A stretch of DNA of 64,000 bases from Climacteris rufus. Taxonomy: Eukaryota; Chordata; Aves; Passeriformes; Climacteridae. The position numbers and the translations under genes are program-made. The DNA is taken from the NCBI GenBank assembly GCA_013398175.1, contig VZRZ01001926.1:45807-109806 (forward strand). The letters are read 5' to 3'. The first letter of the stretch is position 1, and each line of letters begins with the position of its first letter. The notes under the pieces are model-generated. The model was not told where the DNA came from. It made no database searches and saw only the letters and a list, made by a program, of their open reading frames with translations. Shown one piece after another: positions 48,292 through 61,800 of this stretch.

Positions 48292-50681
48292 TGTAGAAGT
48301 TCAGATGGGCTAAACTGCCCAAGGGAAGCAGGGATTTTGGTGACTGTCTCTCCTACCTGTGCAGCATAACACTTCTATTGCAAAGAGATCTAATTTCCAG
48401 AGTGTCTGAAAACAGCCAAGATTTTGGATTCTGTCTCTTCTCCAACAACAATATACACTCCTAGTACCATATTCATATCACAAGTTTTATGAACTCTCCC
48501 AGTGGTGTAACTTCTTCTGTGGTGTAAAGCTGTGAAAGTCATTTATACAAATTGAGTTAGGAACCACTCAAGGAGGCTTTGCGTGGTCTTCTGCTAATGT
48601 GACTCATGTCTGTACTTGGAGGGGACCCTCTGAGTGAGAAAACAGCTTTAGTTTTTTGCTTCTCTGTTGGGACTATTGGGTGTTAAACATACAAGTTTTG
48701 CATCACAGATCAATGGTCCCTCTGCTTTGCGACTGCATGACCAGAAGGTTTCAGTAAAAGCTGTAAGAAGAAAGATCTAGGGACTTGTAACAAATACTTA
48801 AGCAAAGACATGAGACTGGAGAAATTGTTTGGGTTTTTTTACAAAGGGGCACAGAAAATAAGCTTGGGCTCATATCTCCTACCTTTCTTTCAATAGCATT
48901 TGGCACTTAAATACATGTGTTGATCAGAGTTTTCATAACTGATGCTAACAGGCAAGATGGTTTAACAGTCTTAACTGAGGAGAAAGTGCTATGGCATAAC
49001 AATAATTTTTTTGAGTGTAAATAATTGTCAGATTTGTTTTCCTGCCGTCTATTGTTTTGATAAAGCCAGGCAAATATTTTGATAATTATAAAAACGTATA
49101 TTTAAAATTAAGCCACTGAACTCTCCTCATTCCACATAAATTCATCTAAAACTGAGACAAATGAAGTCTCAGTTTCATGATCACATGCACGTAGGTGTTA
49201 ATGATGTGATATCATAAAAGTCACAGGAAACGGAGATCAGTCATTCAGGTTCTTGAGTTGGCAAGACTAATGCCCTGGTTTAAAGTACAAAGAAGTTTAG
49301 TACCTGCTTCACCCCCTAGGAAGAGGACACACGTTCTGGTACTGGGACAGCATTTCAGCTTGGACAGTGATCTAGAACACCTTTAAAATGGGGGTGTGAA
49401 TTGTGTTTTGGTGCACAGAAAACACAATTAGATGCACATTTACTGGGTTCAGTGAAAAAAATGAGAGTAAAACCCCTGTGTGCGAGCTGGACAGTAAAAT
49501 TTTGTCTTTCTTGCTTTCCCTTGGATAAGAAAGTAATGCAATTTTTCTAAAAGTTCTATTTCATTAAAATCTGATAGTTTAATGGTTGAGAAAACAGACA
49601 GTTTTACAGTTTCCTTAAGTTTTCAGTGTTTAATATGTCCTTTGGGTCCCTGAAGACATCCTGCTCCCTAAATTCTTGATAAACTCATGAGATGCTTATA
49701 ATGTTACTAAAGTTTAGACCATCACATTAGGGAACATATGAACTTACTTAAGCCAATCAGGTCCTGAAATGCTCATGAAATTCCCATAGGTACAATGAGC
49801 AGAGACTACTGTTTGTCCTTCAGATATTGGAGACAGCCTGCCAGTCTCATTTTTGTATAGGTTAGGAAACATCAATCCTTGGCTGCTGTTGACTGATCTG
49901 TGCTGATGCTACCTCGTGGGCTCTCCTGGCAGCCATGGTGCTCCTGCCCATCTGCTCCCCTTCACAGCCAGGTCTCCCCACCTGGAGTGGATGGGCAGGA
50001 GGCTGGGGAAAATGCCAGCCCTGGCTGGTGTGCAAAGGTACAGAGGACTACCTTAATCATTGAGCAACACCTTGCATCATGAGCTGCAACACAGAGGAGT
50101 GTTATCTCTGGCCCTCTTTTGTTGCAGAGGATGGCAAGCACAGCAGACCAGTTCATGCTCAGTAATACATGCCCAGGGTAATTTGTCATATCCTAACTGT
50201 CAATATTCCTGTTAGCTGTCTCTAACTGTCCAGAAATACTCAGTAGAAAGTGTAGGTGTGGTAATACAGGTGAAGGTGAGGTTGTACTTGCACGGCTCCT
50301 GTAGAGCATGATGTGTGCTGTTTTCTGCTCTTTGAGGCCAAGGGAAAGACACAGATAAGATGGTGACCAGCAGAACTGAATTGTTCTAGGGAGAGTTGGG
50401 AGGGATTGCAAAGTGCCCAGTCAGGTCACAGATGCAATCATAGGTGCAGTTTTTGACTGACACGCCTCTAGCAGATTACACCATTTTCAGAAGTACTTAG
50501 GTGCTGGCATGTGTGATTTGCATCCTCGGTGGGCAAAAGGGGCTAACCACATTGTAAAGATAACTTCAGTGTAAAATATCAGCTCTACAGAACTTAGCTT
50601 CATCTCTGTTTCTTGGGTTTAGAAAGACTTCTTACTTTATATGAATTTTTGGTTCACCAGACCAGTTTGAAATGTTTTTCT

Positions 50682-50698
50682 TGATGATGATGATGATG
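50682..50698. repeat. (TGA)n trinucleotide microsatellite
   Basis: Five TGA units followed by TG. Short. Confidence 0.75.
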
Positions 50699-53600
50699 GT
50701 TTTCCAAAACCAAGCACAGCCTCAGTTTTACTCCTCATCTCTTGCTCGTTATTTTTGGGCCCATTAAAGAGAAGATTGCAGTAATTAATGTTGGAACAGG
50801 CATTGAGATTGGGACACCTGAGCCCTTCTACCAGCAAGTAACTTCAAGCACTTTCTCAGTATTACACTGTTGCCAGTTTAGCTAGGAGCAGTTATATGTC
50901 ACTGTGTGATTACAAGACATTCTTGTGGAAATAAAATAGGACAAGAGAACATTTTCTGAAAATCTACATTTTCACCCTCAGAATTAAGACATCTGTCTGA
51001 CAAGCAGAAAGAGGGGTCTCCTATCACATCTATAGGATGATCATGTTTCCACCTCTCCTCTGTAGTCAGTCTAACAGCACAAATTAGTGAACATCAGCAT
51101 GTAGCTGTTCAGCATTCCCAGAAGACAAGAAACAAGAGAGTCGTCTTTATTCATTCAAGGATTTTTGTTTTCCAATTTAATGTTGTAAGTTCAGACATTT
51201 CTTGACCTCAAAGTATTCCTATAGCTGTTTCCTCAAGAAACCATTTAATGGGAATGAATTTTCTGCTGCCTTTCTGCCAAGTCTCCAGCTTCAAAAATCA
51301 GCGTTTAAGATTTTCCATTAAAAAGCTGAGGAAGAGAAAAATTAAAGCTTGCCACAACAATTACAGCAGAAAATAATACTCCTGCATTAACAGCTATGGA
51401 AGTTTCTGATTTTACTTTGCAGCTTTGGCCCTATCAGATGGAGCTAGAAATTAACCCCTACATTGCTTGATTGCTGTTACTGTTCATTATTCATGTTGCT
51501 GTTCTGCCTGGAGGGCCCAGTCAGTGACTGAAGTTCTTATAAGTCTGAAATATAAAGAAAGCCTTTGATCTGACCTCAAAAGTCTATACAGAGTTTGACC
51601 AAATACCCCTTTTTCCACTTCTATTTTGGTCTTCTCCTTACATTGTCAGGTCTGTGTTCCATCTAATAGCTAAAGAGTAATTAATAATTAAATAAGGGAA
51701 AACTACTGAAGCTCTGCTGTGTCTGCTTTAGCTTTGCATCAATCCAGTTAATTCATAGTTAAATCGCTTCTGCACTCACACCATTACAGTACCATGGTAC
51801 CCTGTCATGTACTTACATACAAGCTTGCAAGAAGAGAGGGTGTACATGGGCTGCCATACCACCTCCGAATGAAGGAAAAGAAAAGAACATAAATCTTGCC
51901 TTTGAAAGTTTCTGGGCTCTCTTACATTTCTGATCTTGTTTCTGTGTTCACTTCAAATCCTGCTGCGTATGCTGAAGAACAAGAACTCGTAAGATATTAA
52001 CACTGTAAAAGCAGTGAAGTCTGGTCTTCATTTTTATTTTATTTACAGAAGAGCAAAGCTTGAAAAAAAAGTCCTTGAAATTGTATATGACAGCTTATCA
52101 TGAACATAATTATTATCCTGTCAGAGAAAATACAGTAGTTTTAATTCCAACAGAAGAGTATAAGAACTGGACAGATTCTCATCTAAATTATATGGCATAG
52201 ATACTGAGCAGTTCTTCAGTCTACCTGATTTATTGTAGCACAACTGAACTCAAAGTAGGTCTTAGAATTTAATCTGCAGATTAACATTTTATTCATACTT
52301 TAAAAATATTGCCAAAATGATCCAAGATATTAATAGAAAGAGAGCAATGCAATATAGAAGCAGGTTGTTTTCCAAATCTCCTTCACAGAAATCTACTGCA
52401 GACTGAGTGAAGATTACTACAATATATGAAATAATTATAGCTTCAGATGCCTTGGATGAAATCCACAGAACAAATCTATATTAAAATATTTGGGTCAGAA
52501 ATGTAACAGGTCCATACAGAGGTTTCTGAAAAAAAATGCCAGGGCCTGTGTGAAGTTTTATGAAATTTTATATTTGCAGTAGTCCCAAAGATGGAATCAC
52601 AGGAACTGTTCTTGCAGTGATATTCCTGGGCGGAATGATGTCCTGAGATGGATGAGGGAAACACATGCAGAACTGTAGCCCATGTTGTACACTGGAATTT
52701 TTTTTTCTCTGTTTCACTAAATGCTGTTTTTCCCCATCCCATTTTCAAAGGCAGGGGTGAGGTCATATATGTGACTGCTGTGTTTACAGTATCACACCAA
52801 GTCTAGTTTGGAGGAGAACTCAGTGTTGGACATTGAGTCAAGGACTCAAGGACAGCAGTATCAGCTGTCAGTCTCTCACCTATGTGGTCACTATAATAAC
52901 TTTGTTAGGTGTATACTCTTACAGTGCTATCCATTTTGTCCCTGTCTCGCTTGTGGATAGACTAGTACTTAGCTGATTAGCAGCTTTTCCATATTCTCCT
53001 CCCTTTACTGCATGGCTTGTCCCAGGCCCTACTGAGTGCTTTTAGTGTAAAAGCCTTGCTCCATTCTTAGGGTTGTTTACTTCTTCCTGGGCTTTTCTGA
53101 GTTGCAAATCAAAATTTTGTGCCAGAAACAAAGGAAAATGGGTTTTTGTGTTTTGACCTCAAAAGATTTTGTGTCTGCCCTGGCTCACAATGCTGAGGTA
53201 GTTGGCCAGGTCCCCTGAATAATGTGTGTTGAGGCAGGCATTGCAAGAGGCAATCCACAACAACAAATACAGAAAGATAGCAGCATCTATCCCATGAACA
53301 AGGAGGCACCTAAGTTGAAACAATGGAGGAAAAAGAACTCCTGCTTCCCTGTGGGGCTTAGAATGCCCTAGCAAATTGGAGAATGTGATACCTCCCTACA
53401 GAATACTCCAGGGTTCCATTTTCCAAGGTTTGTGGTCCATTCCTCTTGCTTTGGGGAAAGGAGCAGGATACACTCTTTTCTTCCAGAGTGTACTCACTAA
53501 TAGAAGAGAAGAAGGAGGTGATGCTCCTGAACTTTTATTAGAAGCAGTAGGAGTAAAAGAGGAACATGCATAGTCGTATTCTTCCCTACCTGGGAGAACA

Positions 53601-53989
53601 AAGGTATGGTCTGAGACGGTTTATTAGTTTTATCTGAGTTGGCAGAGACATTCTCTTCCCAGTTCATGGAAAATGAATTAAAAATACATGACACAGGAGA
53701 TCTGAAAACAAATGTTCACAATTGGAGATACTAAGAATATCATTAATAAACCTTGGCTGCCCTTCTGCTGATACTTTCCATACTTTTTCTCCTTCTCAGC
53801 CCTTCCAACCCCAGCAGTTTAATTTTTCTAGTCTTGGTGAAAAAGAAGAAGTACTTTAATTCCTCATGTATTCTCAGAAATCTGATGTGATGGCTCCTAT
53901 GACTGAAGTGTTGGAATGCAAAGATACAGGGTCGTTGGGAAGCATAGGCAGGGAAGATGAGGAGGGGGTATCAACCTCTATGACAATTA

Positions 53990-54400
53990 CTGGCTGGAGT
54001 GCATGGAATTCTGCCTGCAGATGGATGAGAACCTCACTGTGTGCTTTTGGGTCAGGATTAAAAGAACAGCAGGACAGGAGACCTGAGTTATCTATAATTA
54101 TATAGGAACTACCTCATGTTCACAAGCCCTGGTTCTCATGGGGGACTTCAACCACCCTGATATCTGTTGGAAGAACAATGCAGCAGGGCATTAAGCAACC
54201 CAGAAGTTTCCTGGAATGCCTCAATGGTGACTTCCTTCTCCAAGTGATAGAGAAGCCAACAAGGGGAGGTGATGTGCTGGACCTTGTTCTCATCAACAAG
54301 GAGGGGCTGGTGGGGGATGTGGAGCTCAAGAACACCCTTGGCTGAAGTGACCATGAAATGGTGGTGTTTGAGATCCTTAGGGTAGTGAGGAGGGGGCAAA
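53990..54400 (+). pseudogene. CR1 endonuclease segment (copy B), frame-broken
   Basis: Endonuclease part of CR1 ORF2. One frame reads LECMEFCLQMDENLTVCFWV around 53994-54053, and the next gives LVLMGDFNHPDICW. A further frame gives LLQVIEKPTRGGDVLDLVL and INKEGLVGDVELKNTLG, then a TGA, then SDHEMVVFEI. The GDFN and SDH active-site motifs are visible, but at least two phase changes and the stop before SDH separate them. Confidence 0.85.
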
Positions 54401-55214
54401 GCAAGTTCAGTATCCTGGACTTCAGGGGAGCTGGCTTGGCCTAAAGGGATCTGCTTGATAGAGCACCATGGGATAAAGCCCTGGAGGGAAGAAGACCCCA
54501 GGAAAGCTGGTCAATGTTCAAGCATCACCTCCGGAGTGAAGCATCCCAATGAAGAGGAAGCCAGGTAAAAATGTTAGAAGTCCTGCATGGATGGACATGG
54601 TGCTGCTGGACAAATTCAAACACAAAAAGGAAGCCTACAGAGGGTTGGAGCAAGGACAAACAGCCTGGGAGGAATATAGAGAGATTGTCTGAATACCCAG
54701 GTATTAGATTAGGAAAGATAAGTCACTCATAGAATTAAATCTGACCAGGGCAACCAGAAAAGCTTCTATAGATATACTGGTGATTAAACAAAGACTAGGA
54801 AAAATGTGAACCATTGCCAGAAGAAAAGAGGATATCTGGTTAGACAGAACATGCAGAAGTCTGAGGTACTCAATTACTTTTTTGCCTCAAGCTTCACCAA
54901 CAAATTCTCAGTCACATCACCCAAACTGCAGAAAGTGAAGGAAGAGATTGGATGAATGAAGACCCTGAGCCCACTGTAGATCAAGATCAGATACAAGAAC
55001 ATCTAAGGAGACTGAAGGTGCACAAGTCCGTGGGTCCTGATGAGACAACCTCAGGTTAAGCAACCATCGATTTTATTTGAGGTGCTTTGGCAGTCCTGTG
55101 AAGATCCCACTGGCTGGAAAAGGGGAAATATAACACTTATTTTTAAGAAGACATGGGAAACTATAGGCCAGTCAGTCTCACCTCAGTGACCAGCAAGATC
55201 ATAGAGCAGAAATT

Positions 55215-55790
55215 ATGCTAAATCAGATGAAAAATAAGCAGGTTATTGGTAACAGCCAACATGGCTTCACTAATGGCAAATCATGCCTGACAAATTTGGT
55301 GACCTTTTGCTACAGGGTTAGGGCATTGGTAGATATGGGAAGAGCAACTGGTATCATTTACCTGGACTTGTGCAAAGCATTTCACACTGTCCTGCACAAC
55401 AGGTTGGTGGATGTGAAGCTTAACATGTCTTGGCAGTGTGCACTCTCAGCCCACATAGCCAGCTGCATCCTGGACTGCATCAAAACAGTGACCAGCCAGA
55501 CAAGTGAGGTGATTCTCCCCTTCTATGCCATTCTTGTGAGATCCTATCTGGAGTACTGTATCCAACTCTGGGGTTCCCAGCATAAGAAAGACGTGGAGTT
55601 GCTGGAGCAAGTCCACAGAACTACCACAAAAATTATGAGAGTGTTGGAACACTTCTGTGAAGAGACGTTAAGAGAGCTGGGGTTGTTCAGGGTGGAGAAG
55701 AAAAGACTCCAGGCAGAACTTAGAGCAGACTTCCAGTGCCCAAAGGGGCTGCAAGAAAGCTGGAGATGGGCGTTTTACAAGGGTATGTAG
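55215..55790 (+). pseudogene. CR1 RT remnant with deleted catalytic centre (191-codon open frame)
   Basis: This frame is open but cannot make an active enzyme. Residues 15-27 (SQHGFTNGKSCLT) and 48-60 (IYLDLCKAFHTVL) are the RT region up to motif A. The catalytic Asp is at residue 51, but the second conserved Asp of the motif is His. The sequence then passes from about residue 66 directly into DVKLNMSWQCA, which in copy A lies after motifs B, C (FADD) and the following block. It continues with VILPFYAILVRSYLEYCIQLWG and ETLRELGLFRVEKKRL to the ORF2 C-terminus. The deletion kept the frame, which is why an open frame survives over the junction near 55405-55421. Confidence 0.88.
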
Positions 55791-57639
55791 TGACAGAACA
55801 AAGCGGAATGGCTTTAAATTGAAAGAAGGTAGGTTTAGACAGATATAAGGAAGAAACTCTTCTTCTAATGGTGAGGCACTGGAACAGGTTGCCCTGATAA
55901 ATTGTGGATGCCTCATCCCTGGAAGTGTTTTAAGGCTAGGCTGGGTTCATCTGGCCTTGCAGAAGGTGTCCTGACCCAAGGCTGGGGGCTGGAATTCGAT
56001 GATGGTTGGATCCTTTCCAACCCAAACTCTTCTATGATTCTATGCTTAATGGTGCCCAAATAGTGGCAGTAGGAAAGACACAGTAAAGGTCCTATATAGA
56101 AAAATATGCTGAAAAAACTTATTCTTTTGGGGGAGTGAATTATTATTTTTACTGGAGCTAATTATTATTTTCACTATCTTTTCAATCTTTTGCCTTTGAA
56201 AGGACTTACAAGCATGAGGCCAAACCACTGATGAGTCATTTGTGAACAAAGATGCTTTGCAGTGATGCTCTGAACATGCAATTTTGTGCAAATATACATG
56301 CTTCCCCACAGACAATTAATCTGAGGATTAAGGGCTGAGATCACAAGTTTCCTTCAAGCTTACGTTCAACTTGTTTCAACTAGTGATTCCACTATGCTTT
56401 TCAGCACAAAACTGTACTGCATGTTCCTAAGCCACAAAATAGTGCTACTAGCAGCAAGTCGTTCTTTGAACATCATATAAGAAAAGGCAAAGTTGCTCCC
56501 AGAGTTACAATGCCTTATACTAGTAAAGCCTGAAAAGGACTTTATAAAGCCTAGGAAGAAGATGAATGAAAAGACAAAAGCCACCAGTAGTAGTAGCTGG
56601 TGATTTCCTAAGGCAGCAACTCCAAAAATTTATTCCCTCTTTAGTCCTCACCCCTTTCCATCATTCTTCTTGTCACTGATGAATTTGTTACTATACCATA
56701 TATCCAAGTATGACATCAGAGTGCATCATGAAAGGGGGAAATATTCTTTTCGAGAGAAATCAAAAAGGAACCACAAAAAAAAGAATGGGAAGACCTCCTA
56801 CTACAAGATTAAAGGTCCATTTAAAAATCTCATTATCAATTGTCCTTTACTATGCTGTTCCCCTTCATTTTGTGAGTTTTTTGCAGCATGGCAAGCTTCC
56901 AAAGCTATTTTTCAGAAGATTTGCAGCAGATGTGATAATTACAACATGTGCCATCATAAGATTTTGGCATTTATCTCTGTTCCTTAATTTCATTTTTACT
57001 ACCTTTCAGTTAAAGACAGCATGTATTGAGGTTGTAAATTGCCACATTTTGTATCTTTTGTGGCAACCAATATTACAAAAGGCTGAATTATTTAAATTTT
57101 CAATCAAATAGTCAGAAATTAAAAATTCAGCACAACTCCAACAGAAGCATTTAAAGGCTCCCAAGCGGAATTTCTTTTCACCTCCTTCTAATCTGTAATT
57201 TTGGTAGTAACACTAAATTAGACTTTGTAGAAAATGTTCATGTCCAAAATTAGATCAGGTTAATAATAGAATTCTAAAGCAATCCAAGGTTGTTAATCTT
57301 CATATTTTCCATGGTGCTTTTAGGAACTTCCTTCCCCCAAAATATCAGGCTCTGTGGCATGATTAATTTTTACTGGCAAGAAACAAGAATGCTATGACAT
57401 TTGCTAATCAAGAGGGAAAAAAAAGTGGGAAATAGTCACTCATCTGCTCTGAAAAAAGGATTTCTGTATCTAAGGATCTATATATTAATAAATCAAAACT
57501 GGAATTGACAATTGGAGTAGACAGTCTGTGGACAAAGCAGCAAGCTATTCTTTTTAACTGAAAAATAGGATCTTGAGCAAAGGCACTGTGCTTCTCGCCT
57601 GCTGCACCCCCCACTCCCTTCAGAATATGACATTGTGAA

Positions 57640-57680
57640 CACACAGACAAACACACACACACACACACACACACATACAC
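57640..57680. repeat. (AC)n microsatellite
   Basis: A dinucleotide array of about 12 uninterrupted AC units (57651-57674) with imperfect ACACAGACAA and ACATACAC flanks. It probably varies in length. On the minus strand it creates Cys-Val repeats in chance open frames. Confidence 0.92.
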
Positions 57681-58511
57681 ATTGCCAGGGATACAGATTT
57701 GCCGAGTAGCAGCAAAAGAGAATACAACCTGTGCAAAACACAGGGAGAAGTGGAGAGAAGGACATATAGTGATATTTTGTTGTGCTTGATATTGTCTTGA
57801 CATGAAAGACAGCTCTGCAGGAGGATTTGCAATGCCCATCAACATGCAAAAGGCAGCTTTCAGCTAAGCAGTTCTGATACCATTCAGGCATGGAGAAGTG
57901 TAAGCCACCTGGGGTCACTGAATAATTAAATTCAATCCTGGTTTCTCCTCTTTACTGTGGAAAAAAACCTGAACAAAACACAACAGAATCTAAATAAAAA
58001 TGGTCAGCCCTGACCTCAGAAACCCAAACAAATCTGCAGGTTTTTCTCATTATTAGTTACTTAACTTCTGTTACTACTTCTGGTTAAGTTTTTGTGCTCA
58101 AACCTAGGAGCTTTCACATCAGTTTCATATCTCTGTGTGAGATGTCATAGGATAATAAAAGATCCAGTGGCAGAACTTCAGGAGATTAAGCAGTGGGAGG
58201 GGAAATTCTATTCCCCCCTGAACTGTTGAAATCATTCGTCTGATTTCTCTTGTCAATTTATTTTACATCAGAGCTGTTTCAAGGTTGCAAAACATTCAGG
58301 TGTTAAAAAAGCACCAGTTACTTGCTGGGTCAAAGGTGATGTTTATACCAGTCAGCACACTGAGATAGCCCAGAGACAAGCTTCCTCGCAATCAGGAGAA
58401 CTTTAAAGGCTTCTGGGCACCATAAGTTGCAGAGCTGGGTAAGGGTTCTTAATGAGCTGCACCCAAGTAAAAGCCAACATACATTTTGTTTAGTTTGACT
58501 GTGGCGTGGCT

Positions 58512-58558
58512 CAGGTGGGAAGCAGGTTTCAATATAAGAGCAGGTGCAAGAGCACCTG
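58512..58558. promoter_or_regulatory. Cluster of three CAGGTG E-boxes with hairpin and TATA-like motif
   Basis: CAGGTG at 58512-58517 and 58541-58546, and CACCTG at 58553-58558. The last two form a perfect hairpin, CAGGTGC-AAGA-GCACCTG. A TATA-like AATATAAGAG is at 58531-58540. Such E-boxes are bound by bHLH and by ZEB/Snail-type factors. The cluster may be regulatory, but this is inferred from motif density alone. Confidence 0.25.
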
Positions 58559-58804
58559 GCTTTGCAACTAGCCCTTGTTTCTCATAATACATGTATCTGA
58601 AGCTTTATTCTTGCACAATGATTTAATTTTGGAACCAGGGATTTTTATGCAGGTGGAATTTTGCATATCTAAATACTGTTCATTCAAACTGATTCAATTA
58701 ATTTTGCTTTATTAATATCAAGATGTCAAACTTTTGAAAGTCACAGCTCATGGAAAGACTCCCTTTTTAATTTTTTTTAAACTAGATAACAATACCTAGT
58801 GAAA

Positions 58805-58822
58805 CTACTACTACTACTACTA
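58805..58822. repeat. (CTA)6 trinucleotide microsatellite
   Basis: Six uninterrupted CTA units. Confidence 0.9.
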
Positions 58823-61800
58823 ATCCTCATCCTCAGCACTTACATAATATTACCACATTTTCATCTTGAGAACAACTTTCAAGCACAGCCTAGGAAGTGG
58901 GAGCAAGTCCCATTATTTCCATTTTACAAACTAAAAAGTTGAGGCAAGAAATTAAGGTTTTACTATTTGACATCTAGTATGAAACTTTAGTTGCTGAAAA
59001 TATTTTATCTTGCTTTCTTCTACTGTTTCTACTCATTCAGCTCCAACATAATCAGAATCTCTGCTAGTGAAATTTTCAAGATACTTAGCCAGCTAATCCT
59101 GGCTCATTGTTAATCCTACTCAAGTTTTTGGTGCATCTTTGCTGATTTCAAACATATTTATTATTACATTTCCCTTTTGTTAACCTATAACGCATTCAGC
59201 AGTTTCCAGCAGCAAAAGAGAAATTTCACTTCTCTATCTCCTTTGGCCTAGAAAGCACTTCTAACTATTACTGATGTTGCCCTGCAAATTATTGAGCTTC
59301 AGGGCCCACTCATAAACTACATGCTGTCTTCTGAACAAAGGCTTACCAAAAGGACAGTTCTTGTTAGGAGGAACTGCACTGTACAGTTTAGGTAGTTCTT
59401 ATGAGGAACACCTCTTTTAATGGAGTTTAGAAGTAATTTAATATAGCTTGAGGTCCATGATGTTTCTCACTGGAACCTGCAGCAGACATGCATGAGACAA
59501 CATTCCCTTTACATGCTGACATTCTAGACTGGCCTAAATTCAAAACTTAGGTGAAAAAATGTCTTTTTCTTGCTCTGTTTGTATTTCTGCATTTATCTCT
59601 TCTTTTAATATTTCGTTCTAGAATTTTAGTACTGGATTTTGAAAGTATTCAGGGGATTGTGTTAGCATGACATCAGTTTGACAATGTAAAAATGTGTTTT
59701 GCTCTAAATTTTTGCCTTGAATCAAAATCCACAGTACTTAGATATGGGGTGTTTTCTTCAGGCATATCCTAGCAAGCACCAGACTATTTTATTGTGAAGT
59801 GGGTGACTGGCTTGATTGTCACCAACTTGTTCTACAGCTGGCAATTCTGTATTATTTAGGCTACATTTTATTTCACAGAATACAAATATTGATGATACTT
59901 ATTTCCACTTGAAAAAAAGTTAAAGACAGATTATGTGCTAAAACATATCATGTAATGGGAAAAAAAAGGGGATGTTGTTTAGAGAATATGCAACATAGGT
60001 ATTTTATCATTTCATCATCTTAAAGCATGCCTCTTTTTCTCCCCAGTTTCCCTTTCCATAGCACTGTAGTACTGTACCTCATGAAATGACATGAATGTGA
60101 GTAATACCCCAGAAGTTACTGGTATGCAACAGCAAATTAGACTGTGAAATATTAAAACATATTCCAATATAACAGATAATACACTTTATAGTCATTCGTT
60201 CATTCCATTGTTCAAGTGAATATTTGCCTGTGGCTCAGAGAGAGTGACTCTTCAGCCAGTAGTATCCTTTGGCAGCCTCAGACAAAAGCAGCCTTCTTAG
60301 AAAGGGAGACATATTCCACCACTCATGAATTGTAAACTGCTCTGCTTGTTGTACAGTCTATGCAGTCCAGCTTGAAGTTTCTGCTGCAGCTGGAGCACAA
60401 GGCAGAAGCTGCAGAGATTTGTGCAGCTGCACTGAGAGTCAAGGACATCATTTAAGCCCCAGTGAGCAGGGTGAAGATTGAGACATTGATTAGGCACCTT
60501 GGTTTTGCATCTATGAATCATTCACTTTTTTGTGTCTGAAACACTCCACAACTGTTAACTCTATGGAGCTGAAACGAGTAGCACAAAATACAACCAGCAG
60601 CCATTTTTTATTTGTCCTGACTTTTTTTCACTCTGTCTGAATTCCTTTTGTAACCACATAAATTAGAAGTTTAATTTATTCAAAAAGCATTTTTATTTCC
60701 TTTTAAACTGGCTGAAAATTCAGATTAGTGTTTAAGTATGTTCATGTGAATCTCTCTCACTACGTCTGAGTCTTTCTTCTTCTCTCCCTCATGTGCTGGA
60801 AATTTGCTGACTGTAAAAATTTGTTGTAAAACTTCTTGGAAAGGTTCAAAAAGAAAAAGAAGGTAGTGTGGACAAGTCCAACGGCATATTATTGAACTTG
60901 ACTGAAATTGAAGTACATGGTATAGTGCCATATGCAGTTGCCCTTACTCTTTAACCAAACTGGAACTGTCGTATCTGCAATTTCTACGAAATTAATTGTT
61001 CATTTTCTCGGGATTAGTTTAATTCTATGTAAATTCCATGCAATCTGTAGTTTGCAGAAGGTGGGGTTTATATCTGATACAGACCACAATTAACTAGATA
61101 ATCCCCCTAGGTATAGTTCTTCTCATATCTTATGCTACAACAGCTGAAAGTAACTTACTATGTAAGCCATCCTATTGAGATCCATGTAAAAACTACTGAG
61201 TAACTCCACAATAAAAGGCCTTCAGAATAAACAGAAGATGCTTTTTGTTCAATTACACAAATAATTAAACAATAAGAAAGTGATAAGGCAGACATCCACC
61301 ACTTTTGGACTAGCATAGCCACACACAAGTTCATTGTGTCATGAATATTATGACCTCATGACATTAGAAAGATTACATTTTTGTTAGCCAGAAGGAAGAT
61401 TGCCATGATGTCTCCCATTAGTTTAAGACATAAGTCTTTACGTGATTACATTTGCAGGAATTCAGCTTCCCTAGTAAGGCAAACATTCTCAGAAAAAAAC
61501 AGACATCACAATGAAAGCTGAACTTTCCAAGAACTTTCAGTGCTTAATACAGTTCCTGCATGGTACCTCTGGCCGTGTTTTCAAAAGTTCTCAGTATTTA
61601 AAATGATGAAGAAATGATTTTGTGAATGTTGAGCTGTTTTGAAAATACTGGCCATGAGGTAAGTTTTTCAGAAATGAAGACATTGTTTCAGAAACTAAAA
61701 CATGATCTCAAATACACAAACAGGTAGCTATGAATAAACAAAGACTTACCAGCATAATAAAATACTGAGAGAGCATTTGGGATAACACAAGCACCTCAGT

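Larger units (their letters stand above)
43611..53915. other. Unique noncoding DNA
   Basis: About 10 kb with no recognised gene or transposon. Points noted inside: an inverted repeat GCATGGCACG/CGTGCCATGC at 44434-44443 and 44477-44486; homeodomain-like TTAATTA plus octamer ATTTGCAT at 46754-46793; a paired AP-1 palindrome at 48271-48289; a TGA/TGATGG trinucleotide run at 50682-50698. Slightly GC-richer stretches at 48.05-48.31 and 49.9-50.05 kb show no coding evidence. Confidence 0.5.
53920..56044 (+). mobile_element. CR1 LINE, copy B, 5'-truncated and internally deleted
   Basis: A second CR1 element, on the plus strand. Recognisable homology starts in the endonuclease near 53920 (a degraded RQGREDEEG-like stretch, then YWLECMEFCLQMDENLTVCF in another frame). 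It continues through GDFNHPDICW at about 54137-54166 and a LGDV-type stretch with the SDH motif at about 54346, which is preceded by an in-frame TGA. Then come a diverged linker and the RT, ending with GGATCCTTTCCAACCC and TTCTATGATTCTATGC at 56044, the classic CR1 3' terminus. Between RT motif A and the C-terminal part roughly 150-160 residues are missing compared with copy A. Many stops and frameshifts in the left half indicate an old, dead copy. Confidence 0.93.

Noticed and set aside
56710..57111. Plus-strand frame of 133 codons
   Set aside because: Composition follows the local AT-rich sequence, another frame overlaps it, and no family resemblance was seen.
57408..57918. Minus-strand frames of 141-145 codons
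   Set aside because: Both run through the AC microsatellite, which lacks stops in these frames and yields Cys-Val repeats; no domain on either side.
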